Assembly: GCF_036898465.1 (NCBI RefSeq)
Contig: NZ_JARUMJ010000001.1
Span: 1,922,001-1,986,000, forward strand
DNA from: Streptomyces sp. B21-105
GTDB lineage: Bacteria; Actinomycetota; Actinomycetes; Streptomycetales; Streptomycetaceae
Length of the DNA stretch: 64,000 nt
Direction of reading: 5' to 3'
The notes beneath the pieces were generated by a model. It made no database searches. It worked only from the letters and a program-made list of their open reading frames with translations, and had not been told where the DNA came from. The translations under genes and the position numbers were made by a program. Positions within the stretch are counted from its first letter, which is position 1, and each line of letters begins with the position of its first letter. Below are positions 35,086 to 46,790 of the stretch, piece by piece.

Positions 35086-35745
35086 TCAGGCCCAGAGGTC
35101 GGTGCCCCAGCGGGTCAGGACCAGCATCGCGATGACGCCGGCGTGCGTGACCGGCAGGACCCAGGTGAACTCGCCGAGGAACCGCTTCAGCCCGGCGGGG
35201 GCGGGCAGGAAGCCGTTGCGCACGTTGAACGAGGTGCCGTACCAGAACATGGTGAGCGTGGCGACCCAGGCCAGCGAGCACCACAGGCACAGGGCGTTGA
35301 TCTTGTACAGCGACTGGTACTGCAGCCAGGTGCAGAAGACGACGCCGAAGAGCGTGCCGAAGTTGAAGGTCAGCCAGTACCAGCGCGGGAAGCGGGCCCG
35401 GGTGAGCAGGCTCATGCCGACGCAGATCACGATGCCGTAGGCGACGAGGCCCAGCATCGGGTTGGGGAACCCGAAGACGGACGCCTGCTTGCTCTGCATG
35501 ATGCTGCCGCAGGAGACGACCGGGTTGATGCTGCAGCCGGGCGTGTAGGACGTGCCCGCGACCTTGGCCTCGAGGATCTTGAACTTGTCGATCGTGATGA
35601 CCCACGCGGCGAGCAGACCGGCCGCGCCGGTGATCAGCAGCAGGATCGCGAACGCTCGGCTGGCGCCCACGGTTGCCGGGCCGCTCGCGCCGGTGCGCTC
35701 GCGCTCGGACTCCGTGGAGACGTCTTGGACTGTCGTCTTGCTCAT
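35086..35745 (-). CDS. Vitamin K epoxide reductase (VKOR)-family membrane protein
   Basis: Bacterial VKOR proteins re-oxidise disulfide-forming partners and pass electrons to quinone. The 219-residue product has about five transmembrane segments (near 31-52, 97-116, 124-142, 152-170, 196-212). It has the loop cysteines C71 and C79 and the active-site CLWC (C153, C156). It has no fused thioredoxin domain, unlike many actinobacterial VKORs. No Dsb-like partner is nearby. I chose ATG 35743-35745; a GTG immediately before it is an alternative. The first 25 residues are polar and cytoplasmic. Confidence 0.9.
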   Translation of the reverse strand: MSKTTVQDVSTESERERTGASGPATVGASRAFAILLLITGAAGLLAAWVITIDKFKILEAKVAGTSYTPGCSINPVVSCGSIMQSKQASVFGFPNPMLGLVAYGIVICVGMSLLTRARFPRWYWLTFNFGTLFGVVFCTWLQYQSLYKINALCLWCSLAWVATLTMFWYGTSFNVRNGFLPAPAGLKRFLGEFTWVLPVTHAGVIAMLVLTRWGTDLWA

Positions 35746-36045
35746 CACGCCGATTCCGTCACTTGAGAGTGGGACCTTCTTCGGGCACGGGCCATTGTGC
35801 CGCACAAGCACGACTGTCCACCGTTCGGTGGACATAAGGAAGTACGTGTGGTTGCCCCCGGACGTTCGGTTCCGGCCGGAGTGCCGCGGGCGGAGCTGGA
35901 GGCGAGCACGCGCGCGTGGCGCCGTCACCCGGAGGAGGAACCGGCGCGCGTCGGGTTGACGCCGGATGCGTCCGTACGGCGTCGGACGCGGCCCCGCTCA
36001 TGCCGAGGGACGCCGGGTGCCTGCCCCGGCGTCCCTGATGAGGCG
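35746..36045. other. 300-base gap between VKOR and hisS
   Basis: The gap holds the hisS hairpin (36007-36035) and presumably the VKOR promoter. I see no gene and no clear promoter pair. Confidence 0.6.
36007..36035 (-). terminator. hisS terminator hairpin
   Basis: GGGACGCCGGG and its complement (11 bp, seven-base loop) start eleven bases after the hisS stop. Confidence 0.7.
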
Positions 36046-37308
36046 CTATCCGAGCTTCGACTCCAGTTCGGCGACGATCTCGTTGACGCCGATCGCCGTC
36101 TGCTCGCCGGACTCCATGTCCTTGAGCTGGACGACACCCTCGGCGAGGTCACGTTCGCCGGCGACGATGGTGTAGCGGGCCCCGCTGCGGTTGGCACTCT
36201 TCATCGCGCCCTTGAGGCCCTTGCCGCCGTAGGCGAAGTCGGCCGCGACGCCGAGCTTGCGCAGCTCGGTGACCTTGGCGAAGAGCACCCGGCGGGCCTC
36301 CTCGCCGAGCGGCACCGCGTACACGGAGGTCGAGGCGGGCAGCCTGAGCTGCACGCCCTCGGCCTCCAGCGCCAGCACCGTGCGGTCGACGCCCAGGGCC
36401 CAGCCCACCGAGGGGAGCGCGGGGCCGCCGATCATCTCGGAGAGGCCGTCGTAGCGGCCGCCGCCGCCGACCGCGGACTGCGAGCCCAGCCCGTCGTGGA
36501 CGAACTCGAAGGTGGTCCGCGTGTAGTAGTCCAGGCCGCGGACCAGCTTCGGGTCGTCCTCGAAGCCGACGCCCGCCGCGGTGATCAGCTCGCGCACCTC
36601 CTCGTGGTACGCCTTGCAGGCGTCGCAGAGGTAGTCCCGCAGCAGCGGGGCGTCCCCGAGCTGCTTCTGGACCGACTCGCGCTTGTCGTCGAGCACCCGC
36701 AGCGGGTTGATCTCCGCGCGGCGCAGCGTGTCCTCGTCCAGGTCGAGGCCGCGCAGGAAGCCCTGCAGCGCCTCCCGGTAGACGGGGCGGCACTCCTTGT
36801 CGCCGAGGCTGTTGAGGAGGATGCGGAAGTTGCGCAGTCCCAGGGAGCGGTACGCCTGGTCCGCCAGGATGATCAGCTCGGCGTCCAGCGCCGGGTCCTC
36901 CGCGCCGATCGCCTCGGCGCCGACCTGGGAGAAGTGGCGGTAGCGGCCCTTCTGAGGTCGCTCGTAGCGGTAGTACGAACCGGAGTACCAGAGCTTGACC
37001 GGCAGGTTGCCCACCTTGTGCAGGTTGGCCTCCAGCGCGGCGCGCAGCACGGACGCGGTGCCCTCGGGACGCAGGGCCAGCTTGTCGCCGCCCTTGGTCT
37101 CGAAGGCGTACATCTCCTTGGTGACGATGTCGGTGGACTCGCCGACACCGCGCGCGAAGAGTTCGACGTTCTCGAAGCCGGGCGTCTCGACATAGCCGTA
37201 GCCGGAGTTGCGCAGCGGGGCGGCGATGGCCTCACGGACGGCGAGGTACTGGGCGCTGTCCGGCGGGATCAGGTCGTACGTGCCCTTGGGGGCCTGAAAG
37301 GTGCTCAC
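36046..37308 (-). CDS. hisS: Histidyl-tRNA synthetase
   Basis: This class II synthetase charges tRNA-His. The 420-residue product has [17 protein letters not shown] at the start, motif 2 [19 protein letters not shown], the histidine signature [15 protein letters not shown] and motif 3 in [16 protein letters not shown]. The anticodon-binding domain is at the C-terminus. The GTG at 37306-37308 lies twelve bases after the MBL gene stop, so the two are probably one transcript. Confidence 0.98.
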   Translation of the reverse strand: MSTFQAPKGTYDLIPPDSAQYLAVREAIAAPLRNSGYGYVETPGFENVELFARGVGESTDIVTKEMYAFETKGGDKLALRPEGTASVLRAALEANLHKVGNLPVKLWYSGSYYRYERPQKGRYRHFSQVGAEAIGAEDPALDAELIILADQAYRSLGLRNFRILLNSLGDKECRPVYREALQGFLRGLDLDEDTLRRAEINPLRVLDDKRESVQKQLGDAPLLRDYLCDACKAYHEEVRELITAAGVGFEDDPKLVRGLDYYTRTTFEFVHDGLGSQSAVGGGGRYDGLSEMIGGPALPSVGWALGVDRTVLALEAEGVQLRLPASTSVYAVPLGEEARRVLFAKVTELRKLGVAADFAYGGKGLKGAMKSANRSGARYTIVAGERDLAEGVVQLKDMESGEQTAIGVNEIVAELESKLG

Positions 37309-37320
37309 GGAGGTCTCTCG

Positions 37321-38034
37321 TCACATTCCTCGTCGGGGAGGGGTGGGCGAACCCGCTCCCTGGCCGGCCGCCACCTGCCGCAGATACGGGTTGGCGGCGC
37401 GCTCCCGGCCGATGGTCGTCTGGGGGCCGTGGCCGGACAGCACCACGGTCGAGTCGTCGAGCGGCAGGCACACGCGGGCCAGCGAGTCGAGCATCTCGGC
37501 CATGTCACCGCCGGGCAGGTCGGTGCGTCCGATGGAGCCGGCGAACAGCAGATCCCCTGAGAAGAAGACCGACGGGACATCGGTCGTCTCGGGCATCCGG
37601 AAGGTCACCGACCCCCTGGTATGGCCCGGCGCGTGCGCGACGGAGAACTCCAGCCCGGCCAGGTCCAGCCCGGCGCCGTCGGTGAGCTCGCGGACGTCGT
37701 CCGGCTCACCCACGGTGAGCTCGCCCATCAGCGGCATCCCGATGGACCGGCCCAGCGCCTTCTCGGGGTCGCTCATCATGTAGCGGTCCTCGGGGTGGAT
37801 CCAGGCCGGCACGTCGTGCGCGCCGCACACCGGGACGACCGAGGCCACATGGTCGATGTGTCCGTGGGTGAGGACGACGGCCACGGGCTTGAGCCGATGC
37901 TTTCTGATCGCTTCCTCGACGCCGGGGGCCGCCTGGTGGCCCGGGTCGATGATCACGCACTCCTCGCCGGCGGCCGGGGCGACGAGATAACAGTTCGTCC
38001 CCCAGGCTCCGGCGGGGAACCCGGCAATGAGCAC
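37321..38034 (-). CDS. MBL-fold metallo-hydrolase (glyoxalase II-like)
   Basis: The 237-residue product has the metal site THGHIDH, later metal ligands in HAPGHTRGS and FSGDLLFAGSIGRTDL, and HGPQTTIGRERAANPYL at the end. The layout is that of glyoxalase II/YcbL-like thioesterases, so it may hydrolyse a thioester such as an acylated low-molecular-weight thiol. The exact substrate is not visible. I chose GTG 38032-38034 because GAAGGA lies five to six bases upstream. It precedes hisS by twelve bases and is divergent from the cyclophilin. Confidence 0.88.
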   Translation of the reverse strand: MLIAGFPAGAWGTNCYLVAPAAGEECVIIDPGHQAAPGVEEAIRKHRLKPVAVVLTHGHIDHVASVVPVCGAHDVPAWIHPEDRYMMSDPEKALGRSIGMPLMGELTVGEPDDVRELTDGAGLDLAGLEFSVAHAPGHTRGSVTFRMPETTDVPSVFFSGDLLFAGSIGRTDLPGGDMAEMLDSLARVCLPLDDSTVVLSGHGPQTTIGRERAANPYLRQVAAGQGAGSPTPPRRGM

Positions 38035-38214
38035 GATCGTCCTTCGTTTGTGTCGATACGCGTGGGCTTCTGGGCGGCTGCGCCAGTGGTCAGAGCCTAC
38101 CGGCGCTGCCGTTTCCTCAGCGAACCCATATACGGTACGGGACACACGCAGGCGGTCGGCTCACAAGACGCACGCGTCCCAGTCGACGTACGAGACGCAC
38201 GAGGAGAGAACCCG

Positions 38215-39036
38215 GTGGTCACCCAGGAACAGCGGAAGCGTCAGCTCGCCAGGGAGAAGTTCTTGCGGCAGCAGCAGCGGCGCACGAGCGCGCGACGCAA
38301 GGCGCGTATGCGCAACTCGGCGATCGCGTCGGTGCTCGGCGTGGTCGTCATCGGCAGCCTGGCGCTGTACACGACGGGTGTCCTGAAGGACGACGACAAG
38401 GACAAGACGAACGCGAGTTCGGAGACGACGCCGTCCGCCGCCCCCAGCGCCGTCAAGGACCCGTGCGAGAAGCCGGCCGCCGGCGCGGTCAAGACGCAGA
38501 CCTGGAAGAAGGAGCCGGCGGTCACGATCGACCCGTCGGCGAAGTACACGATGACGCTGGCGACGACCTGCGGCGACATCGGCATAGAGCTCAAGGCGAA
38601 GGCCGCACCGCACACGGTGAACTCGTTCAGCTTCCTCGCCGGCAAGGGCTACTTCGACCACACCAAGTGCCACCGCCTCACCACCAACGGGATCTACGTG
38701 CTGCAGTGCGGCGACCCGACGGGCAGCGGCAGCGGCGGCCCCGGTTACACGATCCCGGACGAGAACCTGAAGGACGCCTCCCTCAAGGCCAACGTCTACC
38801 CGGCGGGCACGGTCGCGATGGCCAACACCAGTCAGCCGCACACCGGCGGCAGCCAGTTCTTCCTCGTCTACCAGGACAGTCAGCTGCCGCCCAGCTACAC
38901 ACCGTTCGGCACCGTGTCGCCCGAAGGCATGAAGGTTCTGCAGAAGATCGCCGCCGCGGGCGAGAACACCGGCGCGGGCGACGGCGCCCCGAACGCGACG
39001 GTCGTGATCGACAAGGCGACGGTCACGAAGTCCTGA
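38215..39036 (+). CDS. Membrane-anchored cyclophilin-type peptidyl-prolyl isomerase
   Basis: The 273-residue product begins with a basic cytoplasmic segment (QRKRQLAREKFLRQQQRR, ARRKARMRN) and a single transmembrane helix (SAIASVLGVVVIGSLALY). A Thr/Ser/Ala linker follows, then an extracytoplasmic cyclophilin domain with VNSFSFLAGKGYFDHTKCHR, TVAMANTSQPHTGGSQFFLV and TPFGTVSPEGMKVL. It probably assists folding of exported proteins. The start GTG at 38215 has GAGGAG eight bases upstream. Three cysteines (CGDIG, KCHR, LQCGD) may form disulfides. Confidence 0.93.
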   Translation: MVTQEQRKRQLAREKFLRQQQRRTSARRKARMRNSAIASVLGVVVIGSLALYTTGVLKDDDKDKTNASSETTPSAAPSAVKDPCEKPAAGAVKTQTWKKEPAVTIDPSAKYTMTLATTCGDIGIELKAKAAPHTVNSFSFLAGKGYFDHTKCHRLTTNGIYVLQCGDPTGSGSGGPGYTIPDENLKDASLKANVYPAGTVAMANTSQPHTGGSQFFLVYQDSQLPPSYTPFGTVSPEGMKVLQKIAAAGENTGAGDGAPNATVVIDKATVTKS

Positions 39037-39191
39037 CGACGAACCGGTGGCCAGGGCGGTCGGCTGCCCAATTTCGGTCGTGCGGGATGCGGACAGGCGG
39101 CCTGCCGGTCGCCTATGTTGGCCGTGACGAAACTGTGGACGATGCCCAGGGGCCCTGAGGCCCCTCGGAGGCATCATGTGGAGGAGGCGCT

Positions 39192-40421
39192 GTGAGCAGC
39201 GACCCGTGGGGCCGCGTCGACGAGACGGGGACCGTGTACGTGCGTACCGCCGACGGCGAGCAGGTGGTCGGTTCCTGGCAGGCAGGCTCCCCCGAGGAGG
39301 CGCTGGCCTACTTCGAGCGCAAGTACGAGGGCCTGGTTGTCGAGATCGGCCTCCTCGAGAAGCGAGTGCAGACCACCGACCTTTCGGCGAAGGACGCTCA
39401 GGTCGCGATCGACCACATCCGCGAGCAGGTGGACGCGCACCACGCCGTCGGTGATCTGCAGGCGCTGCGGGAGCGGCTGGACAAGCTGGTGTCGACCGTC
39501 GAGTCGCGGCGCGAGGAGCGCAGGCAGCAGCGGGCGAAGCAGTCCGACCAGGCCCGGCACGCCAAGGAGGACCTGGTCACCGAGGCGGAGCAGCTCGCCC
39601 AGTCCGACCAGTGGCGGGCGGCCGGTGAGCGGCTGCGCGCCCTGGTGGACACCTGGAAGGGGCTGCCCCGGCTGGACCGCAAGTCGGACGACGAACTGTG
39701 GCACCGGTTCTCGCACGCGCGCTCGGCGTTCTCCAAGCGCCGCAAGGCGCACTTCGCGCAGCTGGACGCGCAGCGTGAGGAGGCCCGCCGGATCAAGGAG
39801 CGGCTGGTATCCGAGGCCGAGGGCCTGTCCGGTTCGACGGACTGGGGTCCGACCGCCGCGCGCTACCGCGAGCTGATGGCGGACTGGAAGGCCGCCGGCC
39901 GTGCCCAGCGCGAGCACGAGGACGACCTGTGGAACCGCTTCCGCGGCGCCCAGGACGTCTTCTTCGCCGCTCGCAGCTCGGTCTTCGCCGAGCGGGACGC
40001 GGAGCAGACGGAGAACCTCAAGCTCAAGGAGGAGCTGGCCGAGGAGGCCGAGAAGCTGCTCCCGATCGGCGACCTGAAGGCGGCGCGGGCCGCGTTCCGT
40101 TCGATCAACGAGCGCTGGGAGGCCATCGGTCACGTCCCGCGGGACGCCCGGCCGAAGGTCGAGGGCCGGATGCACGCCGTGGAGCGGGCGATCCAGGAGT
40201 CCGAGGAGACGGAGTGGCGCCGGACGAACCCGGAGGCGCGCGCGCGTGCCGCGGGTCTCACCGGTCAGCTCCAGGGCGCCGTGGACAAGCTGAAGACGCA
40301 GATCGAGCAGGCTCGCACCCAGGGCAACTCGGCGAAGGCCGACAAGCTGGAGCGGGAGCTGGAGGGCCGCCAGGCGCTGCTGGACCAGGCTCTGAAGGGT
40401 CTGCACGAGTTCGGCGGCTGA
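39192..40421 (+). CDS. DUF349-repeat coiled-coil protein
   Basis: The 409-residue product is almost wholly helical and highly charged. After a short N-terminal domain (SSDPWGRVDETGTVYVRTAD) it carries three DUF349 repeats, recognisable by W-(5-8)-G and LW-x-F-x-A-x(3)-F-x(3)-R, for example ELWHRFSHARSAFSKRRKAH and DLWNRFRGAQDVFFAARSSV. The function is unknown. In Streptomyces it regularly lies next to relA, here convergent with it. The GTG at 39192 has GGAGGAG upstream. A 22-bp hairpin closes the gene. Confidence 0.85.
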   Translation: MSSDPWGRVDETGTVYVRTADGEQVVGSWQAGSPEEALAYFERKYEGLVVEIGLLEKRVQTTDLSAKDAQVAIDHIREQVDAHHAVGDLQALRERLDKLVSTVESRREERRQQRAKQSDQARHAKEDLVTEAEQLAQSDQWRAAGERLRALVDTWKGLPRLDRKSDDELWHRFSHARSAFSKRRKAHFAQLDAQREEARRIKERLVSEAEGLSGSTDWGPTAARYRELMADWKAAGRAQREHEDDLWNRFRGAQDVFFAARSSVFAERDAEQTENLKLKEELAEEAEKLLPIGDLKAARAAFRSINERWEAIGHVPRDARPKVEGRMHAVERAIQESEETEWRRTNPEARARAAGLTGQLQGAVDKLKTQIEQARTQGNSAKADKLERELEGRQALLDQALKGLHEFGG

Positions 40422-40449
40422 GGCACACAGGCGCTGTCCGAGGGCCGCA

Positions 40450-40498
40450 GACGGCGAGACGGCCCCCGTACCTGGTGTACGGGGGCCGTCTCGCCGTC
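40450..40498. terminator. 22-bp hairpin between the DUF349 gene and relA
   Basis: A perfect 22-bp inverted repeat (40450-40471 and 40477-40498, five-base loop) lies between convergent stops. It is a strong bidirectional terminator. Confidence 0.85.
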
Positions 40499-40508
40499 TC
40501 GCGCCGTT

Positions 40509-43034
<2,526 letters not shown>

Positions 43035-43154
43035 GAGGACTCCTCGTGCGCGATCCGGGTCCCCGGTCAGGCTCCGGAGCACCCATCGTAGCGATCCTGC
43101 GCTCCAGGATCGCCTCCAGGCCGATGTGAGGGCCGTCTACCGGTGAAACGCGAG

Positions 43155-43186
43155 GGGCGGTCACCGGATTCCTCCGGTGACCGCCC
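43155..43186 (-). terminator. apt terminator hairpin
   Basis: A perfect 13-bp inverted repeat (GGGCGGTCACCGG, six-base loop, complement) lies 42 bases after the apt stop and 120 bases before the relA start. Confidence 0.75.
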
Positions 43187-43227
43187 GTTCGTGTGAGGCG
43201 GTGTGCAGACCGCGTTCAGGATCGCGT

Positions 43228-43767
43228 TCAGATGGTGAGCAGCGCCTCCACGGGCGCCCCGTGCAGGGCCGCCTCCAGGCGGCGGCGCCCGGCCAGGAAG
43301 CCCAGCTCCATCAGGACCGCGACCCCGGCCACCTCGGCGCCGGCGCGGTGGATCAGCTGGATCGACGCCTCGGCGGTACCGCCGGTGGCGAGGACGTCGT
43401 CGACGATCAGCACGCGGTCGCCGGCGGTCAGGTCCTCCGCGTGCACCTCGATCTCGGCCGAGCCGTACTCCAGGTCGTAGGCCTGGCTGAGGGTCGCCCC
43501 GGGGAGCTTGCCCGCCTTGCGCACGGGGATGAAGCCGAGGCCGGCGCGGACGGCGACCGGGGCGCCCAGGATGAATCCCCGGGCTTCCAGGCCGACGACC
43601 TTGGTGGCGCCGGTGCGCTCGGCGATCTCCGCGAACGCGTCCGTGAGGGCGGTGAACGCCGCCGGGTCCGCCAGGAGCGGGGTGATGTCCTTGAACATCA
43701 CGCCCGGCTCCGGGTAGTCGGCCACGTCCCGGATGCGGCTGAGGAGGAGCTCCTCGACGCCGGTCAC
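43228..43767 (-). CDS. apt: Adenine phosphoribosyltransferase
   Basis: The enzyme salvages adenine to AMP with PRPP. The 179-residue product has PEPGVMFKDITPLLADP, VVGLEARGFILGAPVA, and the PRPP loop RVLIVDDVLATGGTAEA. The GTG at 43765-43767 overlaps the secF stop (GTGA), so I prefer it to a longer reading in another context. The secDF-apt-relA order is common in actinobacteria. Confidence 0.96.
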   Translation of the reverse strand: MTGVEELLLSRIRDVADYPEPGVMFKDITPLLADPAAFTALTDAFAEIAERTGATKVVGLEARGFILGAPVAVRAGLGFIPVRKAGKLPGATLSQAYDLEYGSAEIEVHAEDLTAGDRVLIVDDVLATGGTAEASIQLIHRAGAEVAGVAVLMELGFLAGRRRLEAALHGAPVEALLTI

Positions 43768-44879
43768 CGGCGCTTCCCCGAAGGACGGCCCCGGCCCCGA
43801 CCGCGGGACGCGGGCTGGGCGCGCGGGCCGACGACCGCCGGCGCCTCGTCCTCCGCGTCGTCGTAGCCGTCGGTGGCGCGCGTCTCGCCGCGCTCCCCCT
43901 CCTCCTCCGAGGACTGCGCGCGCTTGGCGAGGACGCGCTTCTTGAGTGCCTTGTTCTGCGGCTCGAGCTCCTTGAGGTCGGCGACGAGCGGTGTCGCGAT
44001 GAAGATCGAGGAGTAGGCGCCCGCCGCGAGACCGACGAACAGCGACAGCGAGATGTCGTTGAGCGTGCCCGCGCCGAGGAAGCCGCCGCCGATGAACAGC
44101 AGGCCCGCCACCGGCAGCAGTGCGACGACGGTGGTGTTGATGGAGCGGACCAGAGTGCCGTTGATCGAGCGGTTGGCGACCTCGCTGTAGGTGAAGCGGG
44201 TCTGCTTGGTGAGGTCCTTCGTCTGCTCCTTGAGGGAGTCGAAGACGACGACCGTGTCGTACAGCGAGTAACCGAGGATCGTCAGCAGACCGATCACCGT
44301 GCCGGGCGTGACCTCGAAACCGACGAGAGCGTAGATGCCCACGGTGATGGTGATGTCGTGGATCAGGGCGACGAGGGCGGCGATGGCCATTCGCCACTCG
44401 AAGGCGATCGCCAGGTAGATCACGACCAGCACCATGAAGATCGCGAGGCCTTGCCACGCCTTGTTCGCGATCTGGTCGCCCCAGCTGGGACCGACCAGGT
44501 CGGCGGCGATGGAATCCGGGGCGACCTTGAAGTCCTCGGCGAGCTTGTTCTTGATCTGGTCGGACTGGTTGATGTCCATGCCGGAGATCTGAATGCGCAC
44601 CGAGCCGTCGCCGAGCTTCTGCACGACCGCGTCGTGACCCGAGGCCGCCGTCGCCGCGTCCTCGGCCTGGGAGACGGAGATGCCGCTCTTCTTCTCCGTG
44701 GTGAAGACGGCGCCGCCCTGGAAGTCGATGCCCATGTTCAGGCCGCGCACCGCCAGGCCGAGGACGGCCGTGATGGTGATCAGGATCGAGATGCCGTACC
44801 AGAGCTTGCGGTGCCCGATGAAGTCGTAGCTGATCTCGCCACGGTGCAGCCGGGCGCCGAGGTTACCGAGTTTGGACAT
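43764..44879 (-). CDS. secF: Protein-export membrane protein SecF
   Basis: SecF with SecD uses the proton gradient to pull translocating proteins across the membrane. The 371-residue product has six predicted membrane helices. The first is near residues 28-46, and the rest are in the C-terminal half (IFMVLVVIYLAIAFEWRMA, VIGLLTILGYSLYDTVVVFD). D-x6-G signatures include MGIDFQGGAVF. The C-terminus is charged and Arg-rich. The ATG at 44877-44879 lies three bases after the secD stop. Confidence 0.96.
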   Translation of the reverse strand: MSKLGNLGARLHRGEISYDFIGHRKLWYGISILITITAVLGLAVRGLNMGIDFQGGAVFTTEKKSGISVSQAEDAATAASGHDAVVQKLGDGSVRIQISGMDINQSDQIKNKLAEDFKVAPDSIAADLVGPSWGDQIANKAWQGLAIFMVLVVIYLAIAFEWRMAIAALVALIHDITITVGIYALVGFEVTPGTVIGLLTILGYSLYDTVVVFDSLKEQTKDLTKQTRFTYSEVANRSINGTLVRSINTTVVALLPVAGLLFIGGGFLGAGTLNDISLSLFVGLAAGAYSSIFIATPLVADLKELEPQNKALKKRVLAKRAQSSEEEGERGETRATDGYDDAEDEAPAVVGPRAQPASRGRGRGRPSGKRR

Positions 44880-44882
44880 CGC

Positions 44883-46658
44883 TCACGCCTCCTTCGTCTC
44901 GACGGGACCGGCGACGGGACCGCCGGGACGGCGGGTGCGGCGCAGCGGCGGCTGCGCACCCAGGCTCTTCGGGTCGAGGCCGGACCACTTGTGGCCGTTC
45001 GCGAAGAACTTCCGCCGAGCGATGAGCGTCATCAGCGGCTTGGTGAAGAAGAAGACCACGACCACGTCGAGGACGGTGGTCAGGCCCAGCGTGAACGCGA
45101 AGCCCTGGACCTTGCCGACCGTGACGACGAACAGCACGGCGGCGGCGAGGAACGACACGAAGTCGGAGACCAGGATGGTACGCCGGGCCCGCGGCCAGGC
45201 CCGTTCGACGGCGGGTCGCAGGGTGCGGCCCTCGCGGATCTCGTCCCGGACCCGTTCGAAGTACACGATGAACGAGTCCGCTGTGATGCCGATGGCGACG
45301 ATGGCTCCGCAGACGGCCGGCAGGTTCAGCGCGAAGCCGATGGCCGGGCCGAGCAGGGCCATGAGCACGTAGGTGAGGGCCGCCGAGATCAGCAGCGAGG
45401 CGAGCGCGACGAGCGCCAGACCGCGGTAGTACGCCACCAGGTAGATGACGACCATGGCGAGCCCGATGGCGCCCGCGAGCAGACCCGCGTGCAGCTGGTC
45501 GCTGCCGAGGGCCGCCGTCACGGTGGTCGTGCTCTGCTCCTGGAAGGTGAGCGGGAGCGCACCGTAGGACAGCATGTTGGCGAGGCCCTGGGCCTCCTCC
45601 TGCTTGAAGCTGCCGGAGATCTGGGCCTCGCCGCCGGTGATCGCGCCGTTCACGAACGGGCTGGAGACGACGTTGCCGTCGAGCACGATGCCGAACTCGT
45701 TCTGCGGCTGCTGGTTCTGCGCGAGCTTGCCCGTGATCTCGGCGAACTTCTTGCCGCCCGACTTGGTGAAGGTCATGTTGACCTGCCAGCCGGCGGCGCC
45801 CTGCGTGTCGATGACGGCAGCGGCCTTCTTGACGTCAGTGCCGTCGACCGCGGCCGGGCCGAGCAGGTATTTGTACCAGACCTTGTCGATCTCACCGCAG
45901 GCGACGGTCGTGTCCTCGGGCTTGACCCCTTCGGCGACCTTGCGGCGCACCTCGGGGTCGGTGCAGTCCAGGGCCGCGTACTTGGCCTGGAGCGCGGCGG
46001 CGTCCGCGGGGGCGGCGCCCCCGCTGGCGGAGGCCGAGGGGCTGGGGGACGTCTTCGCCTTCGTGCTCGCGGACGCCGACGGGGTGGCGTCGGCCTTCAG
46101 CGCGTCGGTGACGGCGCGGCCCTGCGAGGTGGCGGAGGCCGAGGGGGACGAGGACGAGGTCGCCTTCTCACCCTTGGCGGAGGCGCTCGCCGAGGGGCTG
46201 GGAGACGCACTCGACGAGCCGCTCGGGGACGCGCTCGGCGAGGGGGCGGCGGAGCCGGTGGCCTCCTGGGCCAGGACCGGACGGAAGTACAGCTTGGCGG
46301 TGGTGCCGACCTGCTTGCGCGCTTCCGCGGAGTCGGTGCCCTTGGGGATGTTCACGATGATGTTGCGGTCGCCCTGGGTCTGCACCTCCGCCTCGGAGAC
46401 GCCCAGCCCGTTGACACGGCGGTTCATGATCTCGACCGCGGTGTCCATGTTGGCCTTGTTGATCGCGGATCCCTGGTCGGCCTTGGCCTCCAGCGTGATG
46501 CTGGTACCGCCGGCAAGGTCGATGCCGAGACGCGGGGTGGTGTGACCGGAGGCGAACATGCCTCCGGTGAGCCCCACGATGGCGATCAGGATCAGGGCCA
46601 GCGAGCGCCCTGGCTTGCTCTGGGCACTCGCACTCCGGCCCTTCTTGGGTGCTGCCAC
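44883..46658 (-). CDS. secD: Protein-export membrane protein SecD with Ser/Ala/Pro-rich insertion
   Basis: SecD is the partner of SecF. The 591-residue product has TM1 near 19-36, the motif LGIDLAGGTSITLEA, a large external region, and five more helices (VICYL-like segments around 440-560) with VCGAIVAIGITADSFIVYFE. An insertion of about 85 residues (133-217), almost wholly Ser, Ala, Pro, Thr and Lys, lies in the periplasmic P1 region and looks disordered. The GTG at 46656-46658 has GGGAG upstream. It is followed by secF. Confidence 0.96.
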   Translation of the reverse strand: MAAPKKGRSASAQSKPGRSLALILIAIVGLTGGMFASGHTTPRLGIDLAGGTSITLEAKADQGSAINKANMDTAVEIMNRRVNGLGVSEAEVQTQGDRNIIVNIPKGTDSAEARKQVGTTAKLYFRPVLAQEATGSAAPSPSASPSGSSSASPSPSASASAKGEKATSSSSPSASATSQGRAVTDALKADATPSASASTKAKTSPSPSASASGGAAPADAAALQAKYAALDCTDPEVRRKVAEGVKPEDTTVACGEIDKVWYKYLLGPAAVDGTDVKKAAAVIDTQGAAGWQVNMTFTKSGGKKFAEITGKLAQNQQPQNEFGIVLDGNVVSSPFVNGAITGGEAQISGSFKQEEAQGLANMLSYGALPLTFQEQSTTTVTAALGSDQLHAGLLAGAIGLAMVVIYLVAYYRGLALVALASLLISAALTYVLMALLGPAIGFALNLPAVCGAIVAIGITADSFIVYFERVRDEIREGRTLRPAVERAWPRARRTILVSDFVSFLAAAVLFVVTVGKVQGFAFTLGLTTVLDVVVVFFFTKPLMTLIARRKFFANGHKWSGLDPKSLGAQPPLRRTRRPGGPVAGPVETKEA

Positions 46659-46790
46659 CTTCTCGTACTCCCTCTCGGGCCGCCTCGCGCCGGGTCAGCG
46701 CGGCGGCGGCCATGACATGGTGTGGGATCCCCTGGCGAGATGCGCGCGCCCCGGCGCCTCGGGTGTGCACCCTGGACGCCGGGGTCGTGG

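Noticed and set aside
43228..44457. A longer apt reading that extends into secF
   Set aside because: The upstream part is the shifted frame of secF. The GTGA overlap at 43764-43767 gives the normal length of 179 residues.
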